A stretch of 64,000 bases of DNA, taken from positions 310,001 to 374,000 of the forward strand of contig NZ_FNCA01000002.1 in assembly GCF_900100715.1 (NCBI RefSeq). The letters are read 5' to 3'. Numbering within the stretch: the stretch's first letter is position 1; each line of letters starts with the position of its first letter. The DNA is from Methanolobus vulcani (GTDB lineage: Archaea > Halobacteriota > Methanosarcinia > Methanosarcinales > Methanosarcinaceae). The translations under genes and the position numbers were made by a program. The notes beneath the pieces were generated by a model. That model had not been told where the DNA came from and did not search any database. It was given only the letters and a program-made list of their open reading frames with translations. This document shows positions 18,024-26,149 of this stretch, one piece after another.

Positions 18024-18446
18024 ATGCAGGAAATTACAGGTATGGAGCTATCTCCTAAAAAAGTGGAATATCTGAAATTCCTTCTTAGGAAGGGCGATCT
18101 GGTAAAGACCACGGATATCTCTACGGAGTTGAATGTTGATCCTTCCACTTCTACAAAGACCATAAACGATCTTTCTGAATATGGATATGTGGATCATATC
18201 CCCTATAGGGGTGTGCGTCTTACTGAAAAGGGAAGGGAATTCGCCGAATTCTTTGTGAACAGGCACAATATACTGAGCTTGATGCTGAGTCATTATGGTC
18301 TTTCATCAGAAGATGCCTGCACTGAAGTCTCTCGCTTTGAAGCATTTGTTTCAAAGGATGCCATAGATACGATCTGTGGTGCAATGGGGCATCCTACTGT
18401 TAGTGTTTGTGGGAAGATAATACATTCTTCTTGTAATTTGCATTAA
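18024..18446 (+). CDS. DtxR/MntR-family metal-dependent regulator
   Basis: A 140-residue protein. Residues about 10-70 form a winged helix-turn-helix (VKTTDISTELNVDPSTSTKTI, wing in IPYRGVRLTEKG). The metal-binding dimerisation region of DtxR/MntR proteins follows (NRHNILSLMLSHYGLSSEDACTEVSR...FEAFVS...). The C-terminus is Cys/His-rich (CGAMGHPTVSVCG...HSSCNLH), as in archaeal members. There is no SH3-like third domain. It stands 135 bases upstream of a metal ABC importer on the same strand, so it probably represses that importer when metal is sufficient. Which metal, zinc or manganese, cannot be told from sequence. Confidence 0.88.
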   Translation: MQEITGMELSPKKVEYLKFLLRKGDLVKTTDISTELNVDPSTSTKTINDLSEYGYVDHIPYRGVRLTEKGREFAEFFVNRHNILSLMLSHYGLSSEDACTEVSRFEAFVSKDAIDTICGAMGHPTVSVCGKIIHSSCNLH

Positions 18447-18581
18447 TTAGCTTACTGTGGTTTTGTTTTTTTACTGCTTGAAGCTAAAAAACTCAGTCGG
18501 ATATTTGGTATGTATGCAAACATGTTGGTTATTATCCAAAAATAGTAGTGGATCAATGTTATTATTAGGTGGTGTATTGAA

Positions 18582-19562
18582 ATGAAAAAAATATCAACGC
18601 TATTAACTGCATTCATTTTGATGGGTGTCGTTCTGACAGCCGGTTGTGTTGACGAACAAAGTTCTTCTGACAATGGTTCTAACAATATTATTGTAGGTGT
18701 GACCATTCTTCCTCAACAGGAATTTGTTGAAAAGATCGCAGGTGACAATGTACAAGTAGTAGTTATGGTTCCGCCGGGGGCAGATCCGCATTCTTATGAA
18801 CCGACTCCAAGTCAGCTTACAGCTCTTAGCAAAGCAAAAATGTATGCTATGGTCGGTTCCGGGATAACGGTTGAAGATAACATGATGGGCAAGCTTACAG
18901 CCCTGAATCCTGATATGCTCGTTGTTGATTGTTCAAAAGGTATCTCTCTCATTGAAATGGAAGCTCACGATCATGGGGATGAAGTTCATGGAGCAGAAGC
19001 ACAGATAAATGGGTCTGCTGATACTAACACTTCAGAAAGTGCCGTTTACCAGACAACATCAGTATCCGATCATGCAAATCTTGATCCTCATATATGGACG
19101 TCACCGGATAATGTTGAAGTAATGGTTGAGAATATTTACCAGGGACTTATACAAATAGATCCTGATAATCAGGCAACATATCTTGAGAACAAGAATGCAT
19201 ATCTTGCAGAGCTCAATGCACTTGACAAGCAGATACAGACCTCCCTTGAAGGTAAAGAAGGCAGCAGCTTTATGGTCTATCATCCTGCATGGGGATACTT
19301 TGCTAATCATTATGGATTAAATGAGGTATCTGTAGAAATAGAAGGTAAAGAACCAAGTGTAAAGGATATGCAGTCTGTTATTGACTTGGCAAATGAGAAA
19401 GGCATCAAGGTTATTTTCGTGCAGTCAGGTTTTAGTACTGTCAGTGCAGAAGCTATAGCAAGTGAGATTGGCGGAGAGGTAGTAGAAGTCGACCCGCTGG
19501 CAAAGGATTATATAGATAATCTTGCAAAAGTAGCAAAAGCGTTTGAAAAAGGACTGGCTTAA
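18582..19562 (+). CDS. znuA: metal ABC transporter substrate-binding lipoprotein (ZnuA/TroA-like)
   Basis: A 326-residue cluster A-I solute-binding protein. It has a lipoprotein signal ending in LTAGC with the lipid cysteine at position 22. Metal ligands typical of the family are visible: the histidine in PPGADPHSYEPTP, the histidine in LDPHIWTSP, the histidine in VYHPAWGYFA and the acidic residue near the end (EVDPLAKDY). A histidine- and acid-rich loop (AHDHGDEVHGAEAQ) in mid-protein suggests zinc. AGGTGGTG precedes the ATG. The next gene starts at the base following its stop, so the three importer genes form an operon. Confidence 0.92.
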   Translation: MKKISTLLTAFILMGVVLTAGCVDEQSSSDNGSNNIIVGVTILPQQEFVEKIAGDNVQVVVMVPPGADPHSYEPTPSQLTALSKAKMYAMVGSGITVEDNMMGKLTALNPDMLVVDCSKGISLIEMEAHDHGDEVHGAEAQINGSADTNTSESAVYQTTSVSDHANLDPHIWTSPDNVEVMVENIYQGLIQIDPDNQATYLENKNAYLAELNALDKQIQTSLEGKEGSSFMVYHPAWGYFANHYGLNEVSVEIEGKEPSVKDMQSVIDLANEKGIKVIFVQSGFSTVSAEAIASEIGGEVVEVDPLAKDYIDNLAKVAKAFEKGLA

Positions 19563-20312
19563 ATGGAAAATGTGATCGATCTAAAGGATGTATGGGTAAG
19601 TTATGACAGTGTCAGGGTTCTTGAGTCAGTGAACCTGACAGTAAAGGACAAAGATTTCCTGGCTATCATCGGTCCCAACGGTGGAGGAAAAAGTACTCTG
19701 CTAAAGGTCATCCTTGGATTGATCAAACCTGATAAGGGCTCAGTTAGTTTATTGGGTGGCAGACCTGCAAAAACCAGAAGGTATGTGGGTTATGTCCCTC
19801 AATATCATTCTTCTAATCTTGATTTTCCCGTAACGGTATGGGATGTTGTTCTCATGGGACGTCTGAGCCATAAACATCCTTTGCAACGGTATAATGAAGA
19901 GGACCGCAATGCTGCCCTTGAAGCTCTTGGAACAGTCGGCATGCTTGATTTTAAGGACCGGCAGATCGGTGAACTGTCCGGTGGCCAGAAACAGAGGGTT
20001 TTCATTGCCCGTTCCCTTGTTACGAAACCGAAACTGTTAATACTGGATGAGCCGTCCACTGGTATAGATTCCAGAATGCAGAAGGAGTTCTATGAGCTTC
20101 TCAATAGGCTGAAATCAGAGATTGCCATTGTAATGGTTACTCATGATATCAGTGCGGTATCCGTTTATGTTGATAAGATCGGTTGTCTGAACAGAAAGTT
20201 CCATTATCACGATGATAAGGAAATAAGTCCGCATGATCTGGAAGTATCATATCAGTGTCCTGTAGAACTGATTGCACATGGTGTGCCACACAGGGTACTG
20301 AAAGAGCACTGA
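19563..20312 (+). CDS. znuC: metal ABC transporter ATP-binding protein
   Basis: A 249-residue ATPase that powers the metal importer. Walker A is GPNGGGKST, the signature is LSGGQKQRV, Walker B is LLILDEPSTGID and the switch histidine is in VTHD. The C-terminal tail (HYHDDKE...CPVELIAHGVPHRVL) resembles ZnuC/MntB-type ATPases. It starts directly after the stop of the binding-protein gene. The following permease starts ten bases after its stop. Confidence 0.95.
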   Translation: MENVIDLKDVWVSYDSVRVLESVNLTVKDKDFLAIIGPNGGGKSTLLKVILGLIKPDKGSVSLLGGRPAKTRRYVGYVPQYHSSNLDFPVTVWDVVLMGRLSHKHPLQRYNEEDRNAALEALGTVGMLDFKDRQIGELSGGQKQRVFIARSLVTKPKLLILDEPSTGIDSRMQKEFYELLNRLKSEIAIVMVTHDISAVSVYVDKIGCLNRKFHYHDDKEISPHDLEVSYQCPVELIAHGVPHRVLKEH

Positions 20313-20322
20313 GGTGAAAACG

Positions 20323-21138
20323 ATGCTTGAAATACTCCAGTATGACTTCATGAGGAATGCAATTCTAGCCGCTATTCTTGCAAGTATTGCATGTGGTATA
20401 ATCGGTGTTTATGTGGTCGTGAAAAAAATAGTTTTCATCAGCGGTGGCATCACACATGCATCATTTGGTGGAATAGGCATTGGATATTTCCTTGGGATCA
20501 ATCCGCTATTCGGTCTGATACCGTTCAGTCTTTTCTCTGCAATAGTAATGGGTCTTGTGAGCAAACGTACAAAAGTGGCTGAGGATACTGCAATAGGAAT
20601 TTTGTGGTCTCTTGGAATGGCCATTGGTATTATTCTTATCTACTGGACTCCGGGTTATGCTCCGGATCTGATGACATATCTTTTTGGTAATATCCTTACA
20701 GTTCCGATGTCAGATATATATCTCATGCTGGGACTGGATGCAGTGATCATATTCGTTGTATATGCTTATTACAAACATTTCATGGCACTTTGTTTTGATG
20801 AGGAATTCACAAAGGTTTCAGGACTTTCAGCAGAGAAACTTTACCTGCTTCTGCTCTGTCTTATCGCACTTACAGTAGTACTTTTGATAAAAGTGGTCGG
20901 TATCATTCTGATCATTGCACTCCTGACAATGCCGGCATCACTTAGCAGGCATTATACTAACAACCTTGGTAAAATGATGTACCTTGCAATTATTTTTGGT
21001 TCATTTTTCAGTCTGGCGGGACTCTATCTGTCATATATCTTCGATGCACCATCCGGTGCCACGATAATCCTGGCGATGTCAACCGTCTATATACTTCATT
21101 TCCTTTATGACGGCCTTAAACCAAAAATAGCATCATGA
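20323..21138 (+). CDS. znuB: metal ABC transporter permease
   Basis: A 271-residue ABC-3 family permease with about eight hydrophobic segments. The N-terminal region GVYVVVKKIVFISGGITHASFGGIG is the family signature and includes the coupling loop. The ATG at 20323 has GAGGTGA five bases upstream; a GTG at 20314 in the same frame lies inside that site and is less likely. It is the third gene of the znuACB-like operon, and the next gene runs convergently eight bases away. Confidence 0.93.
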   Translation: MLEILQYDFMRNAILAAILASIACGIIGVYVVVKKIVFISGGITHASFGGIGIGYFLGINPLFGLIPFSLFSAIVMGLVSKRTKVAEDTAIGILWSLGMAIGIILIYWTPGYAPDLMTYLFGNILTVPMSDIYLMLGLDAVIIFVVYAYYKHFMALCFDEEFTKVSGLSAEKLYLLLLCLIALTVVLLIKVVGIILIIALLTMPASLSRHYTNNLGKMMYLAIIFGSFFSLAGLYLSYIFDAPSGATIILAMSTVYILHFLYDGLKPKIAS

Positions 21139-21145
21139 AAATTGA

Positions 21146-21808
21146 TCATTCTGAAATGATCTCTTTAATCTTTTCAAGGACAAGAATGGCATCTTCTCTT
21201 TTGATGTCACGTTCATTTTCTTTGCAGAACTGAAAGAGGCTTTCAGCCTTTTCTTCTGATATTATTCCTTCTTTTTCTGCTGTCCTTGAGATTCCAAAAT
21301 AGCTTCTTTCCGTGTAGTGCGTATTTTTTGCAAGCCGGGTTATAAGTCTGCACTGCTCATCATCAATTATGCCTGCTAAGTTCGCAGCTTTCAATGTTTC
21401 ACGTATATTGACCATAGGGCTTGAAACCGGCTCGAATGTGTCCGGGTTTGTAGCAACAGCAACCTCATCATCGTCCTCGATAACTCCATCCCTGTACCAC
21501 TGGTAAATTGTTCCCACGCCTTCCATTCCATGAATATCAAGCTCAGAAGCCCTGAGAGCTCCCATACTACAGCCACCAATAACGATAACTCCCTCTTTGA
21601 TCACATTTATTATCTCTTTATGGGCTGCGGCTGCCCTGCTAAAAAAGATACCATCTATTATGCCTATAATTTTGTACCCTTCGCTGGCAGCTTTGCCGAT
21701 ATCTCCTCTGGATATCGGCGCCCAGTATGTAGCATCAAGTATTTTTGATGCGTCTTCATGGCTGATGCTAGAACCTGCAAATACGAGGACTTCAGATCTA
21801 GTACTCAT
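21146..21808 (-). CDS. tfuA: TfuA-like core domain protein, thioamidation partner of YcaO
   Basis: A 220-residue TfuA-domain protein. Diagnostic segments are VFAGSSISHEDA near the start, ISRGDIGKA, and GGCSMGALRASEL in the middle. In methanogens a TfuA protein works with YcaO to turn a glycine of the McrA subunit of methyl-coenzyme M reductase into thioglycine, probably by supplying or activating sulfide. I chose the ATG at 21808, which overlaps the ycaO stop as ATGA; an in-frame ATG at 21829 would lengthen the overlap. The four-base overlap indicates translational coupling. Confidence 0.92.
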   Translation of the reverse strand: MSTRSEVLVFAGSSISHEDASKILDATYWAPISRGDIGKAASEGYKIIGIIDGIFFSRAAAAHKEIINVIKEGVIVIGGCSMGALRASELDIHGMEGVGTIYQWYRDGVIEDDDEVAVATNPDTFEPVSSPMVNIRETLKAANLAGIIDDEQCRLITRLAKNTHYTERSYFGISRTAEKEGIISEEKAESLFQFCKENERDIKREDAILVLEKIKEIISE

Positions 21809-23103
21809 CTTCTGCGTCCTTTTCTCCATGGTCTGTCCTGTGGAGCCATTTTCTTTCTAGGGCCGGATTTCACTCTGTTACCAACTCTTTCTCTGTCAAG
21901 TGTGTACATCTCAAAGGTTGGAATTACTACTCTTACAACCGGAACAGCAACGCTTTCACGGGAAAGATCTACGACAACTGCAGAATCTGTTACCTTTTTG
22001 AGCTGTTCGATGATTACATCAATGCTTTCTGCAGGTGTGGTCTTTGACAGGTCCTTCAGTTCGGACATGGATATCTTTTCTCCATCCTCATACCAGTATT
22101 TGTTCATACGTTTGATCCTGTCGTATCCTATTTCCCTGACAAACTTCTCACGCTCAGTATCTTCTCTGGCACCGTGTATCTGTACGACCCTTGACTGTGC
22201 CGCTTCTGTGAGTGCTCTTCTTACTGCGATCTGTGGTTTGAGATGTGCTCCTGCACCCATTACAAGAAGTGCAGCATCCTTGAGCCTGGCATCATCGGTA
22301 GTTGCGACTACTGTTGTGATCTCAGTATCATGAGTTAAAGCCCAGAGCTTAACATCAACTTCGTTATCGGTGAACTTGCGGAGAATTTCATAATTCTCCC
22401 CGTCTTCTTCTGTCAGGATTATTTCTTTGCCAGGGTTCCTGTTAAATTCTGCAATGCTCAGGGCATCTCTTTCAATAACTTCTAGCAATCCGTGGAATAT
22501 AGCTTCTTCAATGGTATTGCCTGCAGCAAGTCCATTAGTATTGCTTCGGAAAAGTTTTACTGTTCTTCCGGGTGCTTCATAAGGATGATACACTGAATTA
22601 GCAGGTATAAAGGTCTCTTCATTTTTCAAAAGGTCCCATCCCTGTATCCATTCGATTAACGCTTTTGGGTCGTAACTTTCCGCTATAAGCAGGGATGACG
22701 GGTCTATTGCATGATTTTCCTTCGTAAGATCATAGTAACTTTCGATCACGTGAATTGATTGCACATCATCCTTCACATTTTCATTCACACCACTTTTTTC
22801 AGCAAGACAGCGCTCAAAACCTTCCATCATTGCTGATATCCTTGCCTGCGTCTCAGTGTTTCCTTTTCCGGAATAAACTGAGATAGCACCATCTGCAGCA
22901 CTTGGTCTGATCGAGGAAAAAACAGGTATGCCAAGTCTGTCCAGATCAGTAATACTGGCTATTCTGGTAACGCCTATACTCTTGAGATTATCCTTTGTTC
23001 TTTCAAGGGTGCTGTTTTCATCAAGAACCCGCTGGGTACCATCTATGAAGCTGAGTGATCTGTCAATGTTTATCTCTGGCATGATTAGCGAGAGTCTCTG
23101 CAT
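21805..23103 (-). CDS. ycaO: YcaO-domain thioamide synthase (McrA glycine)
   Basis: A 432-residue YcaO ATP-dependent cyclodehydratase-type enzyme. It shows the ATP-binding segments QARISAMMEGFERCLAE, GLAAGNTIEEAIFHGLLEVIERDA and RALTEAAQSR. The C-terminus is basic and proline-containing (GPRKKMAPQDRPWRKGRRR). With TfuA, methanogen YcaO phosphorylates the backbone amide of an McrA glycine, enabling sulfur insertion; this assignment rests on studies of the Methanosarcina acetivorans pair. Neither the ATG at 23103 nor that at 23082 has a clear ribosome site; the later one fits the family start (MPEINIDRSLSFIDG) better. Confidence 0.93.
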   Translation of the reverse strand: MQRLSLIMPEINIDRSLSFIDGTQRVLDENSTLERTKDNLKSIGVTRIASITDLDRLGIPVFSSIRPSAADGAISVYSGKGNTETQARISAMMEGFERCLAEKSGVNENVKDDVQSIHVIESYYDLTKENHAIDPSSLLIAESYDPKALIEWIQGWDLLKNEETFIPANSVYHPYEAPGRTVKLFRSNTNGLAAGNTIEEAIFHGLLEVIERDALSIAEFNRNPGKEIILTEEDGENYEILRKFTDNEVDVKLWALTHDTEITTVVATTDDARLKDAALLVMGAGAHLKPQIAVRRALTEAAQSRVVQIHGAREDTEREKFVREIGYDRIKRMNKYWYEDGEKISMSELKDLSKTTPAESIDVIIEQLKKVTDSAVVVDLSRESVAVPVVRVVIPTFEMYTLDRERVGNRVKSGPRKKMAPQDRPWRKGRRR

Positions 23104-23411
23104 GTATTATATCTTTTACGACAAGACTATATTGCTCCTTGAGTCATGCTGGCTGTTAACAGACATATAAAATCAATAGTGTGCAGTTCCCATTTATTAA
23201 TTATTTAGAATTGTATAGTTTTGTAGCCGATTGTCTCCTATTTTTGTATAGTGTGTTTTAAAATCTAAATGACAATGTTTTTATATCATGTGCAACAACA
23301 GGTACATTTAGCACGCAAAAAGTGTATAAATATTGTTGGGATGTGTATATAAATTCTTAGTATGCCGAGTTCCAACAAGGCAAAACTAAAATGAGAGACA
23401 GGAGGTAAAAT
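23104..23411. promoter_or_regulatory. divergent promoter region, ycaO versus small peptide gene
   Basis: A non-coding stretch of about 300 bases, AT-rich, between two divergent units. A good TATA box (TATATAAA, 23346-23353) should start the plus-strand transcript near 23376. Two further TATA-like stretches lie near 23279 and 23322. A five-codon frame (ATG AGA GAC AGG AGG TAA, 23391-23408) contains the ribosome site of the next gene and repeats its first codons. No tRNA or clear hairpin was seen otherwise. Confidence 0.6.
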
Positions 23412-23552
23412 ATGAGAGACACGAAAAAGTACAGAAAAGCTGATACTTCCAGAGACTGCCATGCAGTAGTAGATGGGATATCAAAAGACAAACTCACTGC
23501 TGAGGAAATGGAGCTTTATCGCTTCATGGTAGGCGGTGTGCAGGCAAAATAG
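23412..23552 (+). CDS. 46-residue cysteine-containing peptide
   Basis: A short gene encoding a charged peptide: MRDTKKYRKADTSRDCHAVV, then DGISKDKLTAEEMELYRFM and VGGVQAK. It has one cysteine (residue 16) followed by histidine, and no signal peptide. Gene support is strong: a TATA box at 23346, a consensus ribosome site GGAGG at 23401-23405 seven bases before the ATG, and a hairpin overlapping the stop. It sits between divergent ycaO-tfuA and a cysteine desulfurase, which suggests a sulfur-related role. I do not recognise the family. A sulfur-carrier, adaptor or modified-peptide role is speculation. Confidence 0.72.
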   Translation: MRDTKKYRKADTSRDCHAVVDGISKDKLTAEEMELYRFMVGGVQAK

Positions 23553-23557
23553 CCTGC
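23540..23557 (+). terminator. hairpin overlapping stop of 46-residue peptide gene
   Basis: A perfect 6-bp stem, GCAGGC (23540-23545), loop AAAATA, GCCTGC (23552-23557), followed by the T-rich tract ACTATTTTTATTTTC. It looks like an intrinsic terminator or attenuator that would limit read-through into the cysteine desulfurase gene. Confidence 0.6.
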
Positions 23558-23592
23558 AAAACTATTTTTATTTTCTCTGCATAGTGCTCCCT

Positions 23593-24771
23593 ATGTATGA
23601 TGTTCTCAGTGTCAGGGAAGATTTTCCCGTATTGAAAGAAGTTATCTATCTTGACAACGCAGCCACTACCCAGACTCCGGTTCAGGCTGTTTATGCAATG
23701 CAGGACTATTTTTTCAAGTATGCGGCAAACCATGGACGTGGTGCTCACAGGCTTGCAAGAGAAACTACTAATCACTATGAAGATGCTAGGGAATCAGTGG
23801 CATCTTTTCTTAATATGGATGCTGAAAGAACGATCTTCACAAAAAATGCTACAGAAAGTATCAATATCGTTTCCAGAGGTTTTCCATGGAAAAAAGGGGA
23901 CCATGTTATCGTAACTCTTGTGGAGCATCATTCCAATTTGCTTCCATGGATACGCCTGAAGGAAATAGGTGTTGAAGTAACTGTTATTGATGTTGACATA
24001 TCCGGTGTTGTTGATCCGGAAAATATTCGCGGTTCTATCAAAGACAACACCAGGCTTATAGCTGTGAACCATGTTTCAAATGTATTTGGTTCTATACAGG
24101 ACGTTGAAGGGATAGCTAAAATCGCAAAACAGGCAGGTGTGAAGATACTTGTGGATGGTTCACAATCCGCAGGAAACCTGTCAATTGATATAAAATCTTT
24201 TGACCCTGATTTCTTTGTCTGTCCGGGACATAAGGGCTTGCTTGGTCCGCAGGGAACAGGTGTCCTTTACGTAAAGGAGCCTGAAGAGATCGAACCATTA
24301 TTCCTTGGTGGCGGAATGGTTAGCTCTGTTACAAAGGAAACTTTCAAGATGGAATCAAGTCCTGCAAAATTCGAGGCAGGAACTCCTAATATTCCCGGAG
24401 TTATCGGCCTTGGGCGGTCAGTAGAATATGTTGCAGAACTGGGGGTAGATTCCATACAAAAACATGAACTTGATCTTTCAAGAAAAGCTGCATCTCTTCT
24501 TGCTGATATTGAAGGCGTTGAGGTCTATGGTCCAAAAAAGCGTGCAGGAGTTGTCCCATTCAATGTCATTGGTATGAATGCACACGATGTTGCAATGATA
24601 CTTGACCAGACCAAAGGGATATGTGTCAGAAGTGGTTATCACTGCGCAATGCCAGGAGTGTCCAGTCTTGGTGTCAATGGTACTGTGAGGGCATCATTTG
24701 GATTGTACAATACAGAAGATGAACTTGAATCCCTTGTAAAAACGGTTTCAGATATTACTGCACTTGTATGA
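23593..24771 (+). CDS. SufS/CsdA-type cysteine desulfurase
   Basis: A 392-residue PLP-dependent group II cysteine desulfurase that removes sulfur from cysteine as an enzyme-bound persulfide. The opening REDFPVLKEVIYLDNAATTQ, the EHHSNLLPW motif, the PLP lysine in CPGHKGLLGPQGTG and the catalytic cysteine in RSGYHCAMPG are all intact. The ATG at 23593 lacks a ribosome site, but a TATA-like tract (CTATTTTTATTTTC, about 23561-23574) lies about 25 bases upstream, so a leaderless transcript is plausible. No SufBC or IscU gene is adjacent. The location beside YcaO-TfuA makes sulfur supply to thioamidation a reasonable hypothesis. Confidence 0.93.
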   Translation: MYDVLSVREDFPVLKEVIYLDNAATTQTPVQAVYAMQDYFFKYAANHGRGAHRLARETTNHYEDARESVASFLNMDAERTIFTKNATESINIVSRGFPWKKGDHVIVTLVEHHSNLLPWIRLKEIGVEVTVIDVDISGVVDPENIRGSIKDNTRLIAVNHVSNVFGSIQDVEGIAKIAKQAGVKILVDGSQSAGNLSIDIKSFDPDFFVCPGHKGLLGPQGTGVLYVKEPEEIEPLFLGGGMVSSVTKETFKMESSPAKFEAGTPNIPGVIGLGRSVEYVAELGVDSIQKHELDLSRKAASLLADIEGVEVYGPKKRAGVVPFNVIGMNAHDVAMILDQTKGICVRSGYHCAMPGVSSLGVNGTVRASFGLYNTEDELESLVKTVSDITALV

Positions 24772-25030
24772 TGTGTAATATTATACATTCTAATATTGTG
24801 CTACTATCTGGTAATTCCTTGCTGTATCTTATTTATAGCGGGATAAAAGCAAAAAGTTATTATGCGGAAATAATTATATTAGTCTTGCAAACTGAATTCT
24901 GAAACACATAAAGTCATTTATTATTAAACATGGTAGTTAATAACAGGCAATCAATGTTAACAACTAATGACGGCAACTAACAATGGTTATGAGTAATGAG
25001 GGCTAATTATCTGGCAAGAGGGGAGTTCAA

Positions 25031-26143
25031 TTGAGCAAAGATATGCTTTTGTGGGATGAGACTATTTTCAGCAATGGTGAGGTACTTGAATTTGATTACC
25101 TGCCGGAGTATTTTGCACATAGAGATTCCCAGATGCAGGCGCTCCGTTTTAGCCTGAAACCTGCTCTTAGGGGTATGCGTCCGGTTAATTGTCTTGTAAA
25201 AGGTCCTCCCGGTACTGGAAAAACCACTGCTGTGATGAAGATTTTCAATGAGGTAAAAGAGCATACTGATAATGTTGCTTTTGTGAAGGTAAATTGTCAG
25301 ATGGATTCCACCAGATTTGCTGTTGTTTCTAGAATCTATGAACAACTGGTTCATATCACTCCTCCCTCATCCGGAATCTCATTCAGGAGACTTTTTGAGA
25401 AAGTTATTAAGTACTTGCTTGATTCAAACAAGACACTTGTTGTAGCTTTGGATGATATCAATTATCTTTTTCCGGAAGGACATGCAGATGAGGTCATGTA
25501 CTCACTTTTAAGAGCACATGAGCAGTATCCGGGAGCAAGGATATCCGTAATAGCAATAATCAGTGATGTCGGTATTCCTTACAGTTTTGATCCACGTGTA
25601 GGCTCAGTATTTCTCCCGGAGGAAATTGCATTTCCAAGATATGAGATATCTGAGATTGCTGACATAATCTCTAATCGTGTGAAACATGCCTTTTTCAAGG
25701 ATGTTGTTTCTGATGAAGCACTGGATATGGTTGTCACTTATGTGGAAAGGACAGGTGACTTGAGAATTGGTATTGATCTTTTGAAACGTTCAGGTCTTAA
25801 TGCAGAGAGGCGGGCAAGTAAGACTATATCTGTTGAAGATGTTGACAAGGCATATGAAGCTTCAAGGCTACTGCACCTGTGTCGTAATATCAAATCACTT
25901 TCTGATCATGAGAAAACGTTGCTTGGATTGATAGCAAAAGATAACAGTCTTCCAACCGGCGAGCTTTACAAATCATTCCATGAGATTACCGGACTTGGTT
26001 ACACTCGTTTCTACGAGATAATCGAAAAAATGCATGTTTCCAAACTTATTGATGCCGATTTTTCAGGCAAGGGTATGCGTGGAAGAACAAGGTATGTAGC
26101 ACCTGCTTACGATTCAGAAGATATACTCAAATGTCTTGAGTGA
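25031..26143 (+). CDS. Orc1/Cdc6-family replication initiator
   Basis: A 370-residue AAA+ protein of the archaeal Orc1/Cdc6 family. Walker A is KGPPGTGKTTAV, Walker B is VVALDDINYLF, and sensor and arginine-finger regions follow (FLPEEIAFPRYEISEIADII, TGDLRIGIDLLKRSG). The C-terminal winged helix (TGLGYTRFYEIIEKM) contacts origin DNA. The start is TTG at 25031 with GAGGGGAG six bases upstream. The preceding 259 bases are AT-rich with short repeats but no origin-recognition box I could recognise. Whether this is the main initiator or an accessory paralogue cannot be decided from the window. Confidence 0.94.
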   Translation: MSKDMLLWDETIFSNGEVLEFDYLPEYFAHRDSQMQALRFSLKPALRGMRPVNCLVKGPPGTGKTTAVMKIFNEVKEHTDNVAFVKVNCQMDSTRFAVVSRIYEQLVHITPPSSGISFRRLFEKVIKYLLDSNKTLVVALDDINYLFPEGHADEVMYSLLRAHEQYPGARISVIAIISDVGIPYSFDPRVGSVFLPEEIAFPRYEISEIADIISNRVKHAFFKDVVSDEALDMVVTYVERTGDLRIGIDLLKRSGLNAERRASKTISVEDVDKAYEASRLLHLCRNIKSLSDHEKTLLGLIAKDNSLPTGELYKSFHEITGLGYTRFYEIIEKMHVSKLIDADFSGKGMRGRTRYVAPAYDSEDILKCLE

Positions 26144-26149
26144 TTTCTT

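Noticed and set aside
21146-23103. ycaO-tfuA as part of a bacteriocin/RiPP cluster
   Set aside because: Methanogen YcaO-TfuA pairs are established to act on McrA; no transporter, protease or typical precursor is adjacent. The 46-residue peptide is kept only as an open question.
24772-25030. Annotating a replication origin as a feature
   Set aside because: Only AT richness and weak short repeats are visible; no origin recognition box could be identified, so it is listed as a finding only.
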